DNA of 64,000 bases from Ilyomonas limi (GCF_005233845.1 NZ_SZQL01000001.1:248001-312000), one strand, 5' to 3'; shown: positions 28,937 through 37,599, counted from the stretch's first letter. Numbers and translations are program-made. The notes: generated from the sequence alone by a model not told the origin.

Positions 28937-30244
28937 ATGCAATTGATTGTATGTAAAACCGGTAAGTTAATGAGCTTGCTGGCGCTGCTGTTTTTATCAT
29001 TCACTGCTTTTGCTCAAACCACTACGGTAGCATTTGAAGTAAATGGCTTAAAAGTGATATTGAAACAAACCCAGAAAGAAACCTTGGTAATGAGTATGTA
29101 TTATAAGGGTGGCTTAACGAACTACCCGGCTGCGGATGCAGGTATAGAATCGTTGGCCTTATCGGGCATTATAGATGGTGGCAACCATACCTTTTCTGCT
29201 AATGATTTTAATGACCAACGGGACGAGTATGGAATACACCTCACCGGGGAAGCTGCCAATGATTATGGCGTTGTTAAGTTAAGATGCATTACCAGGTATG
29301 CCGAAGAAGGCTGGAAGTTATTTGCATCGGCTATTACGGCTCCCATCTTTGATGCAAAGAAGTTTGATATTTTAAAACAACAAAAAACAGACGAATTAAA
29401 TGCAGGGCTTTCCAATGCCGATGCAAGATTGAGCCAACTGGCTACAGCAACAGCTTTTGCCGGCACTCCTTACGCCAATAATCCCGCCGGTACTGTTGAA
29501 AACATAGCCCGTTTAACACGCGATGCGGTAGAAGATTACTATTACAATATCCTGTTGAACAGAAAAAGAATGTTCCTGGTAGTTGCCGGCAATATTTCGA
29601 AGGAAGATCTTGAACAGAAAGTGAAAAATGCTTTTTCGGACATTCCCGAAAAAGCGTACACACCTGTGCCTGTTAAAGAGGAGCCCTTTACAAGAGATGT
29701 GTATAAAATAGAAGGCAGGTCATTGGCTACCAATTATGTTTGTGGTATTGTGAATGCTCCAGGTTTAAACAGCCCGGACTACCCGGCATACAGATTAGCC
29801 GTTACTATTTTGCACAGCACGCTATTCAGGGAAATACGGTTATCAAAGCGCCTCTCTTATGCACCTGCCGCCTACCTGTCGGGAGGTAAAATCTCGTATC
29901 TTACGATGTATGCCAGTACAACACAACCACAGGAAACGGTAAAAGCAATGTATAATGTGTTATCGCATGTAAGAGCATCCATTTATACAGATAAAACAGT
30001 TGCCGACCTGCAGAATAGTGTGTCGCTGAGTTATCTTAAACAGCAGGAATCTATGTCGAATATCGTGGATGCATTGGGTGAAGCGGAAATAATGGGCGAC
30101 TGGAGACTGGCAGAGAATTTTGATGTCCGGGTGAGTGCAGTTACGGCAAAAGAGATTCAAAGCGTATTCAAGGCTTATACAAACAATATTACCTGGGCTT
30201 ATATCGGAAATCCTGGTTTAGGGGAGCAGGCGTTTACGCAGTAA
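28937..30244 (+). CDS. M16 family protein, non-catalytic partner
   Basis: 435 aa with a signal peptide ('LLFLSFTAFAQ'); an internal ATG at 28970 is an alternative start. The fold matches M16 ('LVVAGNISKEDLEQKV', 'AVTILHSTLFREIRL', 'RLSYAPAAYLSGG') but the position of HxxEH reads 'GIESLALSG', so zinc cannot be bound. Pairs of one active and one inactive M16 protein form heterodimers in many bacteria; the 8-base gap to the catalytic gene supports this here. Confidence 0.92.
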   Translation: MQLIVCKTGKLMSLLALLFLSFTAFAQTTTVAFEVNGLKVILKQTQKETLVMSMYYKGGLTNYPAADAGIESLALSGIIDGGNHTFSANDFNDQRDEYGIHLTGEAANDYGVVKLRCITRYAEEGWKLFASAITAPIFDAKKFDILKQQKTDELNAGLSNADARLSQLATATAFAGTPYANNPAGTVENIARLTRDAVEDYYYNILLNRKRMFLVVAGNISKEDLEQKVKNAFSDIPEKAYTPVPVKEEPFTRDVYKIEGRSLATNYVCGIVNAPGLNSPDYPAYRLAVTILHSTLFREIRLSKRLSYAPAAYLSGGKISYLTMYASTTQPQETVKAMYNVLSHVRASIYTDKTVADLQNSVSLSYLKQQESMSNIVDALGEAEIMGDWRLAENFDVRVSAVTAKEIQSVFKAYTNNITWAYIGNPGLGEQAFTQ

Positions 30245-30573
30245 GCGCTTGTTGCCGGAAGGAAGGATGCTACAGAGCATTGCAGCATACTTGAGATTCT
30301 TTTTATCCTTTTTTCTTCGGGCATCTTCGTCTCCCCGTTATGCAGTGTGGTAATGAAAGAAAGATTCACAAGACGACTATGGAGTTGATATAACGTTGCT
30401 GAGTTAGTAGCCTTGGCGACGGCCAAAAGTTGAGATTGCCCCGACGGCTGTACAACCCTATGACATCTTAGCAATCAGATGGTACAAAAGCATATAAAAC
30501 TTTGTTGAACTGGCAGATTAAAAGTATTTTTCGGTACTATTACTCAAAAATATCAGCCAGACAATACAAGCCT
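30245..30573. other. Intergenic region with a partial dispersed repeat
   Basis: Near 30288 the tract 'TTTTTATCCTTTTTTCTTCG' matches the leading edge of the dispersed family whose fuller copy is at 36340-36385. Nothing else is recognised. The ORF start at 30502 of the channel gene reads through part of this region but the ATG at 30574 is preferred. Confidence 0.45.
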
Positions 30574-31392
30574 ATGCCTGTACAAACAAAGAAACATTGG
30601 CAGCAGCGATTGCACGATGTGGTGTATGAGTCTAATACAATAGCGGGCAAAGCATTCGATATTACACTGTTGCTATTGATTTTTACAAGCATACTCGTAG
30701 TGATGCTGGATAGTGTAGAAGCATGGCATTCGCGCTATGGTTATATCTTCAACATACTGGAATGGGTTTTTACCTTTTTATTTACTATTGAATATATACT
30801 GCGCCTCATTTGCATAAAAAAACCGTGGCGTTATGTTACCAGTTTTTTAGGCATGGTAGATTTAATAGCTATTATTCCCTCTTACCTCAGTGTATTCTTT
30901 GCCGGGGCAAATTCGCTGCTGGTGTTCCGGTCGCTACGGCTGTTACGCGTATTCAGAATATTCAAGCTGACGAATTTTATTTCCGAAATGCAGTTTTTAG
31001 GTGCTGCCATCAGGGCGAGCCTTAAAAAGATAAGCATCTTCATGTCTATTGTACTGATGCTGGTGGTTATACTCGGTTCGGTGATGTATCTCGTAGAAGG
31101 CAGGCAGCATGGCTTTACCTCTATTCCCGAAAGTATTTACTGGGCTATCGTAACCATTACTACGGTAGGTTACGGAGATATATCGCCCGCTACACCGCTG
31201 GGCAAGCTGGTAGCCAGTCTTATTATGCTTATGGGCTATGGTATTATAGCGGTGCCTACCGGTATTGTAACCAACGAAATGGTAAATGCCGTACGAAACA
31301 AAAAGCTGCATACCGAAACCTGCCCTGTATGTGGCAGGGAAAGCCACGATGCAGATGCGAAATACTGTAAGTACTGCGGTGCCAAGCTGTAA
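30574..31392 (+). CDS. Voltage-gated-type potassium channel with C-terminal zinc ribbon
   Basis: 272 aa from ATG 30574 (MPVQTKKHWQQRLHDVVYESN). Six membrane segments are expected: S1 about 27-45, S2 about 57-80, S3 about 90-108, an S4 'FRSLRLLRVFRIFK' with regularly spaced Arg, S5 about 153-173, and a pore loop with the selectivity filter 'TTVGYGD' (residues 196-202) before S6. The last 25 residues hold two CxxC pairs ('CPVCG' and 'CKYCG'), a likely zinc ribbon in the cytosol. It should conduct K+ across the inner membrane; the zinc ribbon may act in assembly or gating (inference). Confidence 0.93.
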   Translation: MPVQTKKHWQQRLHDVVYESNTIAGKAFDITLLLLIFTSILVVMLDSVEAWHSRYGYIFNILEWVFTFLFTIEYILRLICIKKPWRYVTSFLGMVDLIAIIPSYLSVFFAGANSLLVFRSLRLLRVFRIFKLTNFISEMQFLGAAIRASLKKISIFMSIVLMLVVILGSVMYLVEGRQHGFTSIPESIYWAIVTITTVGYGDISPATPLGKLVASLIMLMGYGIIAVPTGIVTNEMVNAVRNKKLHTETCPVCGRESHDADAKYCKYCGAKL

Positions 31393-31457
31393 GCCGGTAT
31401 GTTAGAGAATCTATTACAATTGCTGTTTCTACAGGAATAAATGGATTCGCTTTTGTG

Positions 31458-31973
31458 CTAAGCCGTGTTAGCGGTAGTAGTTCCATTCATTTGTTCCAAT
31501 ACTTTTGGCAATTTCTTTCTTAGTTGTTTTTTCCAACCCATTTGCATAATCAAACTGATAATTACAAGCTTTAGTCCCTTGTAACCTGAATGCTCCAAAG
31601 AGAGAATCGTGCCGCCACAAGTTGGTTCTAATGTAAAATTTAGTACGGTGTCTAACTTTGTAAAAATTCCTTTTGTTAGTTTGTCTGCTCTGTCGGAATG
31701 AATACCTGCACAAGCTAATGCCTTTTCGCCTGTTGCTTCGCCACGATAAGTATAAGCAATGTGTTTTTGTGGTTCAACCGCTATTACTTCACAATGTGTT
31801 ATTCCATCCCAACCTTTTTGCGGGTTCATTTTAAATGTGAAATAATGTCCTACCGTTGGTTCAATATTGTTTTCCATAAACCAGTTGCCCAATTGTTTTG
31901 ACTCTGTCAATGCCTGCCAAACTCTATCCTGAGAATACGGCAATACCGTTCTTAGTTTAATTGTCCGTGTCAT
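31458..31973 (-). CDS. SRPBCC / AHSA1-like domain protein
   Basis: 171 aa, cytoplasmic. 'RTVLPYSQDRVWQALTE' is the first strand and helix of the START/Bet v 1-like fold. 'LGNWFMENNIEPTVGHYFTFK' (given in part) and 'IAYTYRGE' follow, ending with an amphipathic C-terminal helix. Such proteins bind hydrophobic ligands or Hsp90-like partners, and the function here is unknown. No operon partner is close; a palindromic spacer follows on the right. Confidence 0.85.
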   Translation of the reverse strand: MTRTIKLRTVLPYSQDRVWQALTESKQLGNWFMENNIEPTVGHYFTFKMNPQKGWDGITHCEVIAVEPQKHIAYTYRGEATGEKALACAGIHSDRADKLTKGIFTKLDTVLNFTLEPTCGGTILSLEHSGYKGLKLVIISLIMQMGWKKQLRKKLPKVLEQMNGTTTANTA

Positions 31974-32029
31974 TGGTTATTGCTTACAAAGTGATGATCA
32001 TATCATTACCGCCAACAAATCAATCAGAT

Positions 32030-32071
32030 GCAAATGTAAAAGCATATCGTAAGATACGCTTTTACATTTGC
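32030..32071. repeat. Long near-perfect palindrome between the AHSA1 and HD genes
   Basis: 14-base perfect arms GCAAATGTAAAAGC and GCTTTTACATTTGC; the interior TATC/GTAA/GATA also pairs, giving an almost complete 42-base hairpin. There is no T-run, so it looks like a REP-type palindrome more than a terminator, though it could protect the 3' end of the HD-gene transcript. Confidence 0.75.
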
Positions 32072-32095
32072 TTAAGGGTGTACTGAATAGTGAAG

Positions 32096-32728
32096 CTATG
32101 CTATGTATGCTTTACCTGCCAAACGTTCAAATTCCTGCATTAAATTAATGCGTGCCTGTTGCTCATATTTATCGGCGAAATAACGGGTCTTATAAATCTG
32201 GTCCATTTGTAAAAAATGCGCTACTACCTTTAGCCTTCCCCGTTTATAAACTGCATCCGGGTAGCAGCGATATTCTTTTCTTATTTGCTCTGTATAAAGC
32301 AGATAATTATCACTACCCGCACCTAAAATGGACAGGTCGGCATCGGTGAAGTAGTTGATGTCTGTATCTATACTTTTACTGTGCGATGCAGTAGCCATAA
32401 TAAACCGGCTTAATTGTTCCAACTGTTCTGTATGAAGTATAGCTGCCAATTCCTTCTGAGCGTACATAGCACTTTCTTCTTCATTATTATGCTTTAGCAC
32501 ATTATAAATTACATCGTGATAAACTATCGCTAACACCAATATATCCCAGTCTTTAATCTGCGGTTGAACCGGTAACAGTTCACTAATAAGATGATCTAAA
32601 TGTTGGATGGTATGATAGTGGCGTGGAGCAGATGTGTAATGATTAACAATGCTGTTCCATAGCAATGTCACTTCCGATTCATTATTGGTATATTTAGCCA
32701 GTATTTCTTTGAAGAGTTGCTCTATCAT
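32096..32728 (-). CDS. HD-superfamily phosphohydrolase-like protein
   Basis: 210 aa, no signal peptide. It matches the COG4339 group: 'RHYHTIQHLDHL', 'VLAIVYHDVIYN' (the HD pair), 'NEEESAMYAQKEL' and 'YFTDADLSILGA' (second Asp). These residues bind two metals in related phosphohydrolases. Substrate unknown. It is a lone gene, read towards the AHSA1 gene and separated from it by a palindrome. Confidence 0.9.
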   Translation of the reverse strand: MIEQLFKEILAKYTNNESEVTLLWNSIVNHYTSAPRHYHTIQHLDHLISELLPVQPQIKDWDILVLAIVYHDVIYNVLKHNNEEESAMYAQKELAAILHTEQLEQLSRFIMATASHSKSIDTDINYFTDADLSILGAGSDNYLLYTEQIRKEYRCYPDAVYKRGRLKVVAHFLQMDQIYKTRYFADKYEQQARINLMQEFERLAGKAYIA

Positions 32729-33117
32729 ACAAGAAAATGGTGTTATAGGAACGTACAGTTTGCAATAATACTCAAGGGGATAATATTAGTTGTGTTTTTA
32801 AATGTATGAAAAGCAAAAGGAACAGTTCTCCAGCGAGATAAATGATTACATCTTAAAGCATAGTTGCTAACCCGCCGGCATTTCCGGTGAGAAAAATAAT
32901 TACAGGCTGTTACATACCTATTGTTTCAATTTGTAATTCAGGTAATGGTGAGTGTAAATAAACTGCCTCACCATTCACTCCTCACTATTTCCATTATTTC
33001 AATACACACAACGCCAGCACCTTCAAAGAACATTAGCCCTTTTGCCAGGGGCAGGTTGAAAACTGCCTTTATCTTGTACTCCTGCACTGGCGTTAATACC
33101 TCGAAAAACAAGGGTAT
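32729..33117. repeat. Gene-free region with dispersed-family palindrome arms
   Basis: Near 33012-33035 'CGCCAGCACCTTCAAAGAAC' and near 33085-33112 'CACTGGCGTTAATACCTCGAA' are diverged arms of the CACCTCGAAGAAC family found at 36353 and 27295. No ORF with coding character is seen. Confidence 0.5.
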
Positions 33118-34050
33118 TTATTGAACGAGGCGAATGCCTGTGGATAGGGTACTGAATTTTGTTTCTAATCTATTAATACATTGCTGCATTTCGTCTTTGG
33201 CGGCAGTGCCTTTGCGTGTTAAGCCATACAGTGTTTCTGAAAGATTTTTTAAGCCGGTGGCAAGTATAAATAAGTTTTGCTTCCCATCGGTTTTAAGCAG
33301 CAGTATAAGGTCACTTATTTTAAGTGATGCATTTGCAATGCTACCTGCATGCGCTTCCATTTCGCCAAACTTGTCTTTATTCATTGCAAGGTGAATACTA
33401 TTTATCCGCTGTTCTATTTGCTGCAACGATTGATATATTGTATCCAGCAACGGCGCGTTGTTGGAGGTGGTAATGGCAGTAGGATCTACCGCTTCTACCA
33501 GCACCGCATGACTGCTGTTTGCTGCCGTGGAGTTGCTGGCTGAACTGTGTTGTTCAACCACCGGCATGCTGTCTGCTTCCACTGCTTCGTTACTCTCTTT
33601 GTTGTCCATACCGGATGGCTGCTGTAGTGCCGTTTGATAAGCGGAACGGAGTGCCTTGCGGAAGCTACTTTGCGCCTGTTGCAAAGTGTTGAAAGCCCTG
33701 GTTATGAATTTATCCTTGCCCGAAAAAGCATTGTTTAATACTAATTTCTCAAACTCCTCTATATCAGTGCGGCAAGCACTTACAAGCGGGGATAAACGAT
33801 AGTAATATTCATCGGGCAGGTATTCCATTTCTGCTTCTATCGAATCGATGTACACCTTTATATTTTCTGCCTGTTGCATCGTTGCCTGCTGTTGACCACC
33901 TGCTATGCTACTGCTAATTGTTGAAAGGAATTGTTCTATGCGGCCTGCATATTTTTGAATATTACCGAGTGTATAGCCGGTTGAATCGTCCTGGCTTTTT
34001 GCCAATGAAAAACACAAGGCTAGTATCAGGAGCATTCCTATCTTTTGCAT
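33118..34050 (-). CDS. Secreted helical protein of unknown function
   Basis: 310 aa with a signal peptide (MQKIGMLLILALCFSLAKSQ). The rest is predicted mostly helical, with a low-complexity linker in the middle rich in Ser, Ala, Asn and Glu ('SASNSTAANSSHAVLVEA'). A C-terminal segment resembles coiled-coil ('QQCINRLETKFSTLSTGIR'). No domain is recognised. It is a lone gene between two repeat-rich spacers. It could be a periplasmic structural protein, but nothing in the sequence proves this. Confidence 0.75.
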   Translation of the reverse strand: MQKIGMLLILALCFSLAKSQDDSTGYTLGNIQKYAGRIEQFLSTISSSIAGGQQQATMQQAENIKVYIDSIEAEMEYLPDEYYYRLSPLVSACRTDIEEFEKLVLNNAFSGKDKFITRAFNTLQQAQSSFRKALRSAYQTALQQPSGMDNKESNEAVEADSMPVVEQHSSASNSTAANSSHAVLVEAVDPTAITTSNNAPLLDTIYQSLQQIEQRINSIHLAMNKDKFGEMEAHAGSIANASLKISDLILLLKTDGKQNLFILATGLKNLSETLYGLTRKGTAAKDEMQQCINRLETKFSTLSTGIRLVQ

Positions 34051-34707
34051 ACTATTTCACTTAAATAATTATAGCGCAGCGGGAGCCGTCGTAACGTATT
34101 CTGCTGATACAGACCTTGGAAATTGCAATAAGTTTATACTGCTTTCTATCTTATCAAAACGTTATGGAATTGAATAAAATTTTGCTGTGGGTGCGGGATT
34201 CGATTAAAATGGAAGATGCGGGCATAAGAGCTTATTGGACAGGTGGGAAAGAGTTATTTTAATCCTTACTTTGAGGTGCGCTGGCATGGCATCTGCCGCT
34301 CCGGTTCGTGTCTTCACGAACCGCAGTTGAGTTAAGTAAAAAGGCCATTTAGTGGTAAAGAGAACACATTCGAAATGTTTAGTACTTTTGAAAAATCATC
34401 TTCTGATATAACGCAGTCGGCGGTTCGTGAAGACACGAACCGCGGCGGAGGGATTAAGTAAATAAGGCTATTTAGTGGTAAAGAGCATGCAATCGGATGT
34501 TTAGTATTATTGAAGAAAGGTCTTCTAATATAACGCAGTTAGCGGTTCGTGAAGACACGAACCGGAGCTAAGGCTTTTACTTTGATGTGGTGATTCAAGG
34601 AAAAAAATCTTTATCATTCTCTTCCAGGTGCGCAGCGCACCTGGAAGAGAATGGGGATAAAAGCGTTCACACAACCTGCTGTTTTATTTCCACCAAATAC
34701 TTCTCTT
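34051..34707. repeat. Repeat-dense intergenic region with REP-like hairpins
   Basis: Three hairpins built on CGGTTCGTG/CACGAACCG, with TCTT or AAGA loops, lie at 34302-34323, 34421-34442 and 34543-34564. The last two sit in an imperfect tandem duplication of about 121 bases (34331 onward and 34453 onward), each unit with 'TTTAGTGGTAAAGAG' and 'ATATAACGCAGT'. A 39-base perfect palindrome follows at 34615-34653. Near 34258 'CTTTGAGGTGCGCTGGC' is a copy of the CTTCGAGGTGCGCTGG family. No gene is present. Confidence 0.85.
34615..34653. repeat. Perfect 39-base palindrome
   Basis: Arms CATTCTCTTCCAGGTGCGC and GCGCACCTGGAAGAGAATG pair without mismatch around one central base. It has no adjacent T-run. 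It lies about 55 bases after the stop of the sugar-dehydrogenase gene read on the minus strand, so it may stabilise that transcript's end. Confidence 0.85.
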
Positions 34708-35910
34708 TTATCCTTTTACAATTTTATATATCGCGCCACGAACGCCTGCTTTGGAACTATAGAATCCTGATAGGTACAACTCATTATCATACCCTCTGTT
34801 GCAATTACAGATAAGAAAAGTTTCTTTGGAAGGATTAGCAACCTTCAATGTTGCTCTTACCCACTTTCCTGCATCATTTTTTGATAAAGAAAAAAGTTTA
34901 CCTGTAAGATCGGCAAACACATAATTATTCCGGAGAAAAGGAACGCCTTCGCCGTAATAAAAATCACCTCCTATTACACAAATACCTTCTTTGTGCGAAT
35001 AGGTATTAATGGGCGCGGCATACAGCCCGTGAACTACTTTTGTTGTAGTATCATAAATGGAATCACCTTCCATTGCAGGCCATCCGTAGTTACCGCCCTT
35101 TTCAACCGAATCAATTTCTTCCTGGTTTATATCGCCCACGTCACCACCAAACAAAGCACTTGTTTTAGGATCGAATGAAAAATGCCAAAGCCGCCTGAAG
35201 CCGTAAGCATAAATTTCGGGCTTTGCATCTTTCCTGTTTATAAAAGGGTTATCGTTGGGTATCGCATAAGGTGCAGCGTTCACATTTATACGCAACAGTT
35301 TGCCGTTATAAACGTGCAGGTCTTCCGCCCTGTTAACATAGGCAGGACTTCCATGATCGCCGATGGCGATGTAGAGATAACCATCTGGCCCGAATGCGAT
35401 CTGACCGGCAAGATCATACACTTCCTTACATTCAAATGAAAATATGCGACGTTCTGATTGTAGATCCGCCTCATCCTTCCTTCCGTTTGTACTAAACTCA
35501 GCAATAAGAAGCATGCAATCATCAGCCGTGTCTTTTGCAGGTGCATTGTAACACACATACAACTTACCGTTTTTAGCAAAGTCGGGATGCAGCGCAATGC
35601 TGAACATAGAATGCGCACGACCCGTTGCGACTTTCTGTTCAAGCTTTGTACTAAGGTTAAGAAAAGGTTTCTTATTTACAGAATCGTTGTTGAGCATCCA
35701 TATTTTACCCGATTGATCGGTAATCAACATGCTGTGTGAGTTACCGGGCAAAGGCGTTACCTGTATCGGCATAATATCGACGGCTGAAGTAATCAATTGA
35801 AGTTTGATGGAGTCTTGTGCGGATTGCTCCGCTCCATTTTTATCAATTGAATTACAGGCACAGAAAAGGAGGGCAAAAGAGGAAAGGAGGAAGAGAGAAA
35901 GCAATTTCAT
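34708..35910 (-). CDS. PQQ-dependent glucose/sorbosone dehydrogenase-like lipoprotein
   Basis: 400 aa. The N-terminus is a lipoprotein signal ('FALLFCAC'). The six-bladed propeller of the GSDH family shows 'SIALHPDFAKNGKLYV', 'IAFGPDGYLYIAIGDHG', 'GKLLRINV', 'EIYAYGFRRLWHFSFDP', 'GDVGDINQEEIDSVEKGGNYGW' (in part) and 'YVFADLTGKLF'. Known relatives oxidise aldose sugars with PQQ in the periplasm. No PQQ synthesis genes are in the window, so the cofactor is unproven and may come from outside. Length is typical. Confidence 0.92.
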   Translation of the reverse strand: MKLLSLFLLSSFALLFCACNSIDKNGAEQSAQDSIKLQLITSAVDIMPIQVTPLPGNSHSMLITDQSGKIWMLNNDSVNKKPFLNLSTKLEQKVATGRAHSMFSIALHPDFAKNGKLYVCYNAPAKDTADDCMLLIAEFSTNGRKDEADLQSERRIFSFECKEVYDLAGQIAFGPDGYLYIAIGDHGSPAYVNRAEDLHVYNGKLLRINVNAAPYAIPNDNPFINRKDAKPEIYAYGFRRLWHFSFDPKTSALFGGDVGDINQEEIDSVEKGGNYGWPAMEGDSIYDTTTKVVHGLYAAPINTYSHKEGICVIGGDFYYGEGVPFLRNNYVFADLTGKLFSLSKNDAGKWVRATLKVANPSKETFLICNCNRGYDNELYLSGFYSSKAGVRGAIYKIVKG

Positions 35911-36406
35911 AAAGCGGCTGTTGATGGCGCAATGTAGCTTAGTTTAAGCCGCGCTGCAAATAACCCGCAATGTTTTTCAATGTGTTAGCGTATTAAAAAA
36001 ATAGCTCTACTGTGAAACGATGTGTAAAGTACTATAGCACTTCATTATTTCAACACATCATTGTTCTTTTAAAATCAGGTAAGATTATTCAACGCTGTTT
36101 CGTGCGGTTTTCATAGCCGGTAGGTGCAAGCAGGAGACTTTCCGTTGTAAGAGGTTGCCGTCATGCTGAATTTATTTCAGCATCTCTTGACAAAATGCTT
36201 AGGTTCTTCGAAGTATTAGCGCAGAAGTAAAAGATAAAAATATATCTCTAATATGCTCATTCTTCAGATAAGTGGAAGCAGTGCCATTTGCTTTCTTATT
36301 ATGCTAGCTTACAGTATAAAGAACGATTCTGAAGAATTATTTTTATCCTTCTCTTCGAGGTGCGCTGGGCTAACACCTCGAAGAACGTGGGACGTTGTTG
36401 AATAAA
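35911..36406. repeat. Intergenic region with dispersed repeat copies
   Basis: Near 36226-36259 'AGTAAAAGATAAAAATATATCTC' resembles the tract at 37541-37563. Near 36340-36385 'TTTTATCCTTCTCTTCGAGG' opens a copy of a dispersed palindrome, with arms CTTCGAGGTG at 36353-36362 and CACCTCGAAG at 36374-36383. No gene is seen. Confidence 0.65.
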
Positions 36407-36856
36407 TTAAATTCTTTCCATTTCTTCGTAAATATTTGATATTATATTACCTAAGACCTTTCCATAGATTTTTTGTACTTGGTTAGGCTGTTTACTTTCC
36501 ATAGTCTTTAAGTATTCAAAAAAAAGTTTTACGAATCCTTTCCTAAATTCTAAATTTCTAACACCTTCTGAATTTGATTTTGGAAAATCTTCTTTTAATG
36601 AGTTAAAATAATTGATATCAAAAATGGGAGTATCTTGAAAAATTAAATCATAATAAAGAAATCTATTAATAAGCTCATTTAAATAATAATGTCCCTTGAG
36701 AGTTAAATACAAGTTGAAAGATGTGGGTAGCTCATTCCAGTTTATATCTGACAATTGTTCATCTGTATCAATGAGAGCGCCTTTGATTAAACTTGATAAA
36801 GCTGAATTGACGACATTAGATTTATATCCCCTGCTTGGCGTAGTCTCCAGACTACG
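36407..36856 (-). pseudogene. C-terminal remnant of a larger gene, cut by the RAYT inverted repeat
   Basis: The minus-strand frame is open from 36856, just after a TGA inside the inverted repeat, to the stop at 36407 (about 149 codons), with no ATG; only an internal TTG at 36754 could start it. The first 8-9 codons come from the repeat. Gene-like sequence begins exactly at its edge: 'GYKSNVVNSALSSLIKGALI', a winged-helix-like start, then 'LTLKGHYYLNELINRFLYY' and 'FQDTPIF'. I recall such motifs near the C-termini of bacterial P-loop NTPases, but the identification is tentative. No matching N-terminal part is visible on the other side of the transposase element. The remnant has probably lost its function. 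Confidence 0.7.
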
Positions 36857-36888
36857 TCACACCGTCAGCAAATCTCCTGATTTGCATA
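36832..36888 (+). repeat. Left 57-base inverted repeat of the RAYT element (REP pair)
   Basis: It contains two hairpins, CGTAGTC/TCCA/GACTACG and GCAAATC/TCCT/GATTTGC, joined by TCACACCGTCA. The reverse complement of 37465-37521 matches it at 54 of 57 positions. The GTAG at the hairpin foot recalls the conserved tetranucleotide of REPs handled by their transposases. Confidence 0.9.
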
Positions 36889-36893
36889 ACGTT

Positions 36894-37439
36894 TTACAAC
36901 AAATCTATCTCCAGTACACTCTTCAATCCTGCATAGTTTCTCGCACTGCTATATAAATAATCCTCCGGCTTTTCTACTATACCTGTTCGTACCGGATTGT
37001 TGTGAATATACTCCATCTTTTGTTGCGTAAAAGCAGGTGTAAACAATTCAACAGCATGGTTCTCATGCGTCCATAACTGATAATGACTATTTCGTTGATG
37101 CTCACGTGCGGCAAACTCAAAACGCTTCATTATCCAATCGCTGCGGCTTTCCTGTGGTAGTTGCAACAGCGGTAACAGTTGATTGGCTGTAAACTTTTTA
37201 AAATCACGGATGATATCAGATAATTGAAAAGGTTCTTTGGCACGTGCAATCAGGTGAATGTGGTTGGTCATCAGCACATACGCGTACAGTTCCAACCCTT
37301 TATGTTTACGGCAATAATCAAAGCTGTTGATGACGATTTGCTTGTATTCGTTTCTCGTAAAAACATCTACCCATTTCACAACTTGAAACGTGAGATAATA
37401 GGGGTTATTCTGGTCGTAGATTTGGAAGCCTTGGCTCAT
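36894..37439 (-). CDS. REP-associated tyrosine transposase (Y1/HUH family)
   Basis: 181 aa from ATG 37439 (MSQGFQIYDQNNPYYLTFQVV, in part); the longer ORF upstream reads through the inverted repeat and is rejected. Catalytic features are 'VLMTNHIHLIAR' (HUH pair H-I-H) and a downstream Tyr in 'EYIHNNPVRTGIVEKPEDY'/'YSSARNYAG'. It should nick and join single-stranded DNA at REP hairpins. The gene sits between two inverted copies of a 57-base double hairpin, the classical RAYT arrangement, and the element truncates the gene at 36407-36856. Confidence 0.93.
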   Translation of the reverse strand: MSQGFQIYDQNNPYYLTFQVVKWVDVFTRNEYKQIVINSFDYCRKHKGLELYAYVLMTNHIHLIARAKEPFQLSDIIRDFKKFTANQLLPLLQLPQESRSDWIMKRFEFAAREHQRNSHYQLWTHENHAVELFTPAFTQQKMEYIHNNPVRTGIVEKPEDYLYSSARNYAGLKSVLEIDLL

Positions 37440-37464
37440 ATAGCAAAATAAGAAAAAGGTGGTA

Positions 37465-37521
37465 TATGCAAATCTGGAGATTTGCTGACGGTGTGACGTA
37501 GTCGGGAGACTACGCCAAGCG
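37465..37521 (-). repeat. Right 57-base inverted repeat of the RAYT element
   Basis: Inverted partner of 36832-36888 with three mismatches. A further single hairpin, GCATATCTCCAGATTTGC (37556-37573), lies just beyond, and the tract 37527-37550 ('CCAGCGCAACCTCGAAG' then AAAAGATAAAA) belongs to another dispersed family. Confidence 0.9.
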
Positions 37522-37599
37522 GGGCGCCAGCGCAACCTCGAAGTAAAAGATAAAAGCATATCTCCAGATTTGCTCAAAGCCCTGCCGAAACACAATCAT

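Noticed and set aside
37440-37595. N-terminal extension of the RAYT ORF (52 codons)
   Set aside because: It reads through the 57-base inverted repeat; family homology starts at the ATG at 37439.
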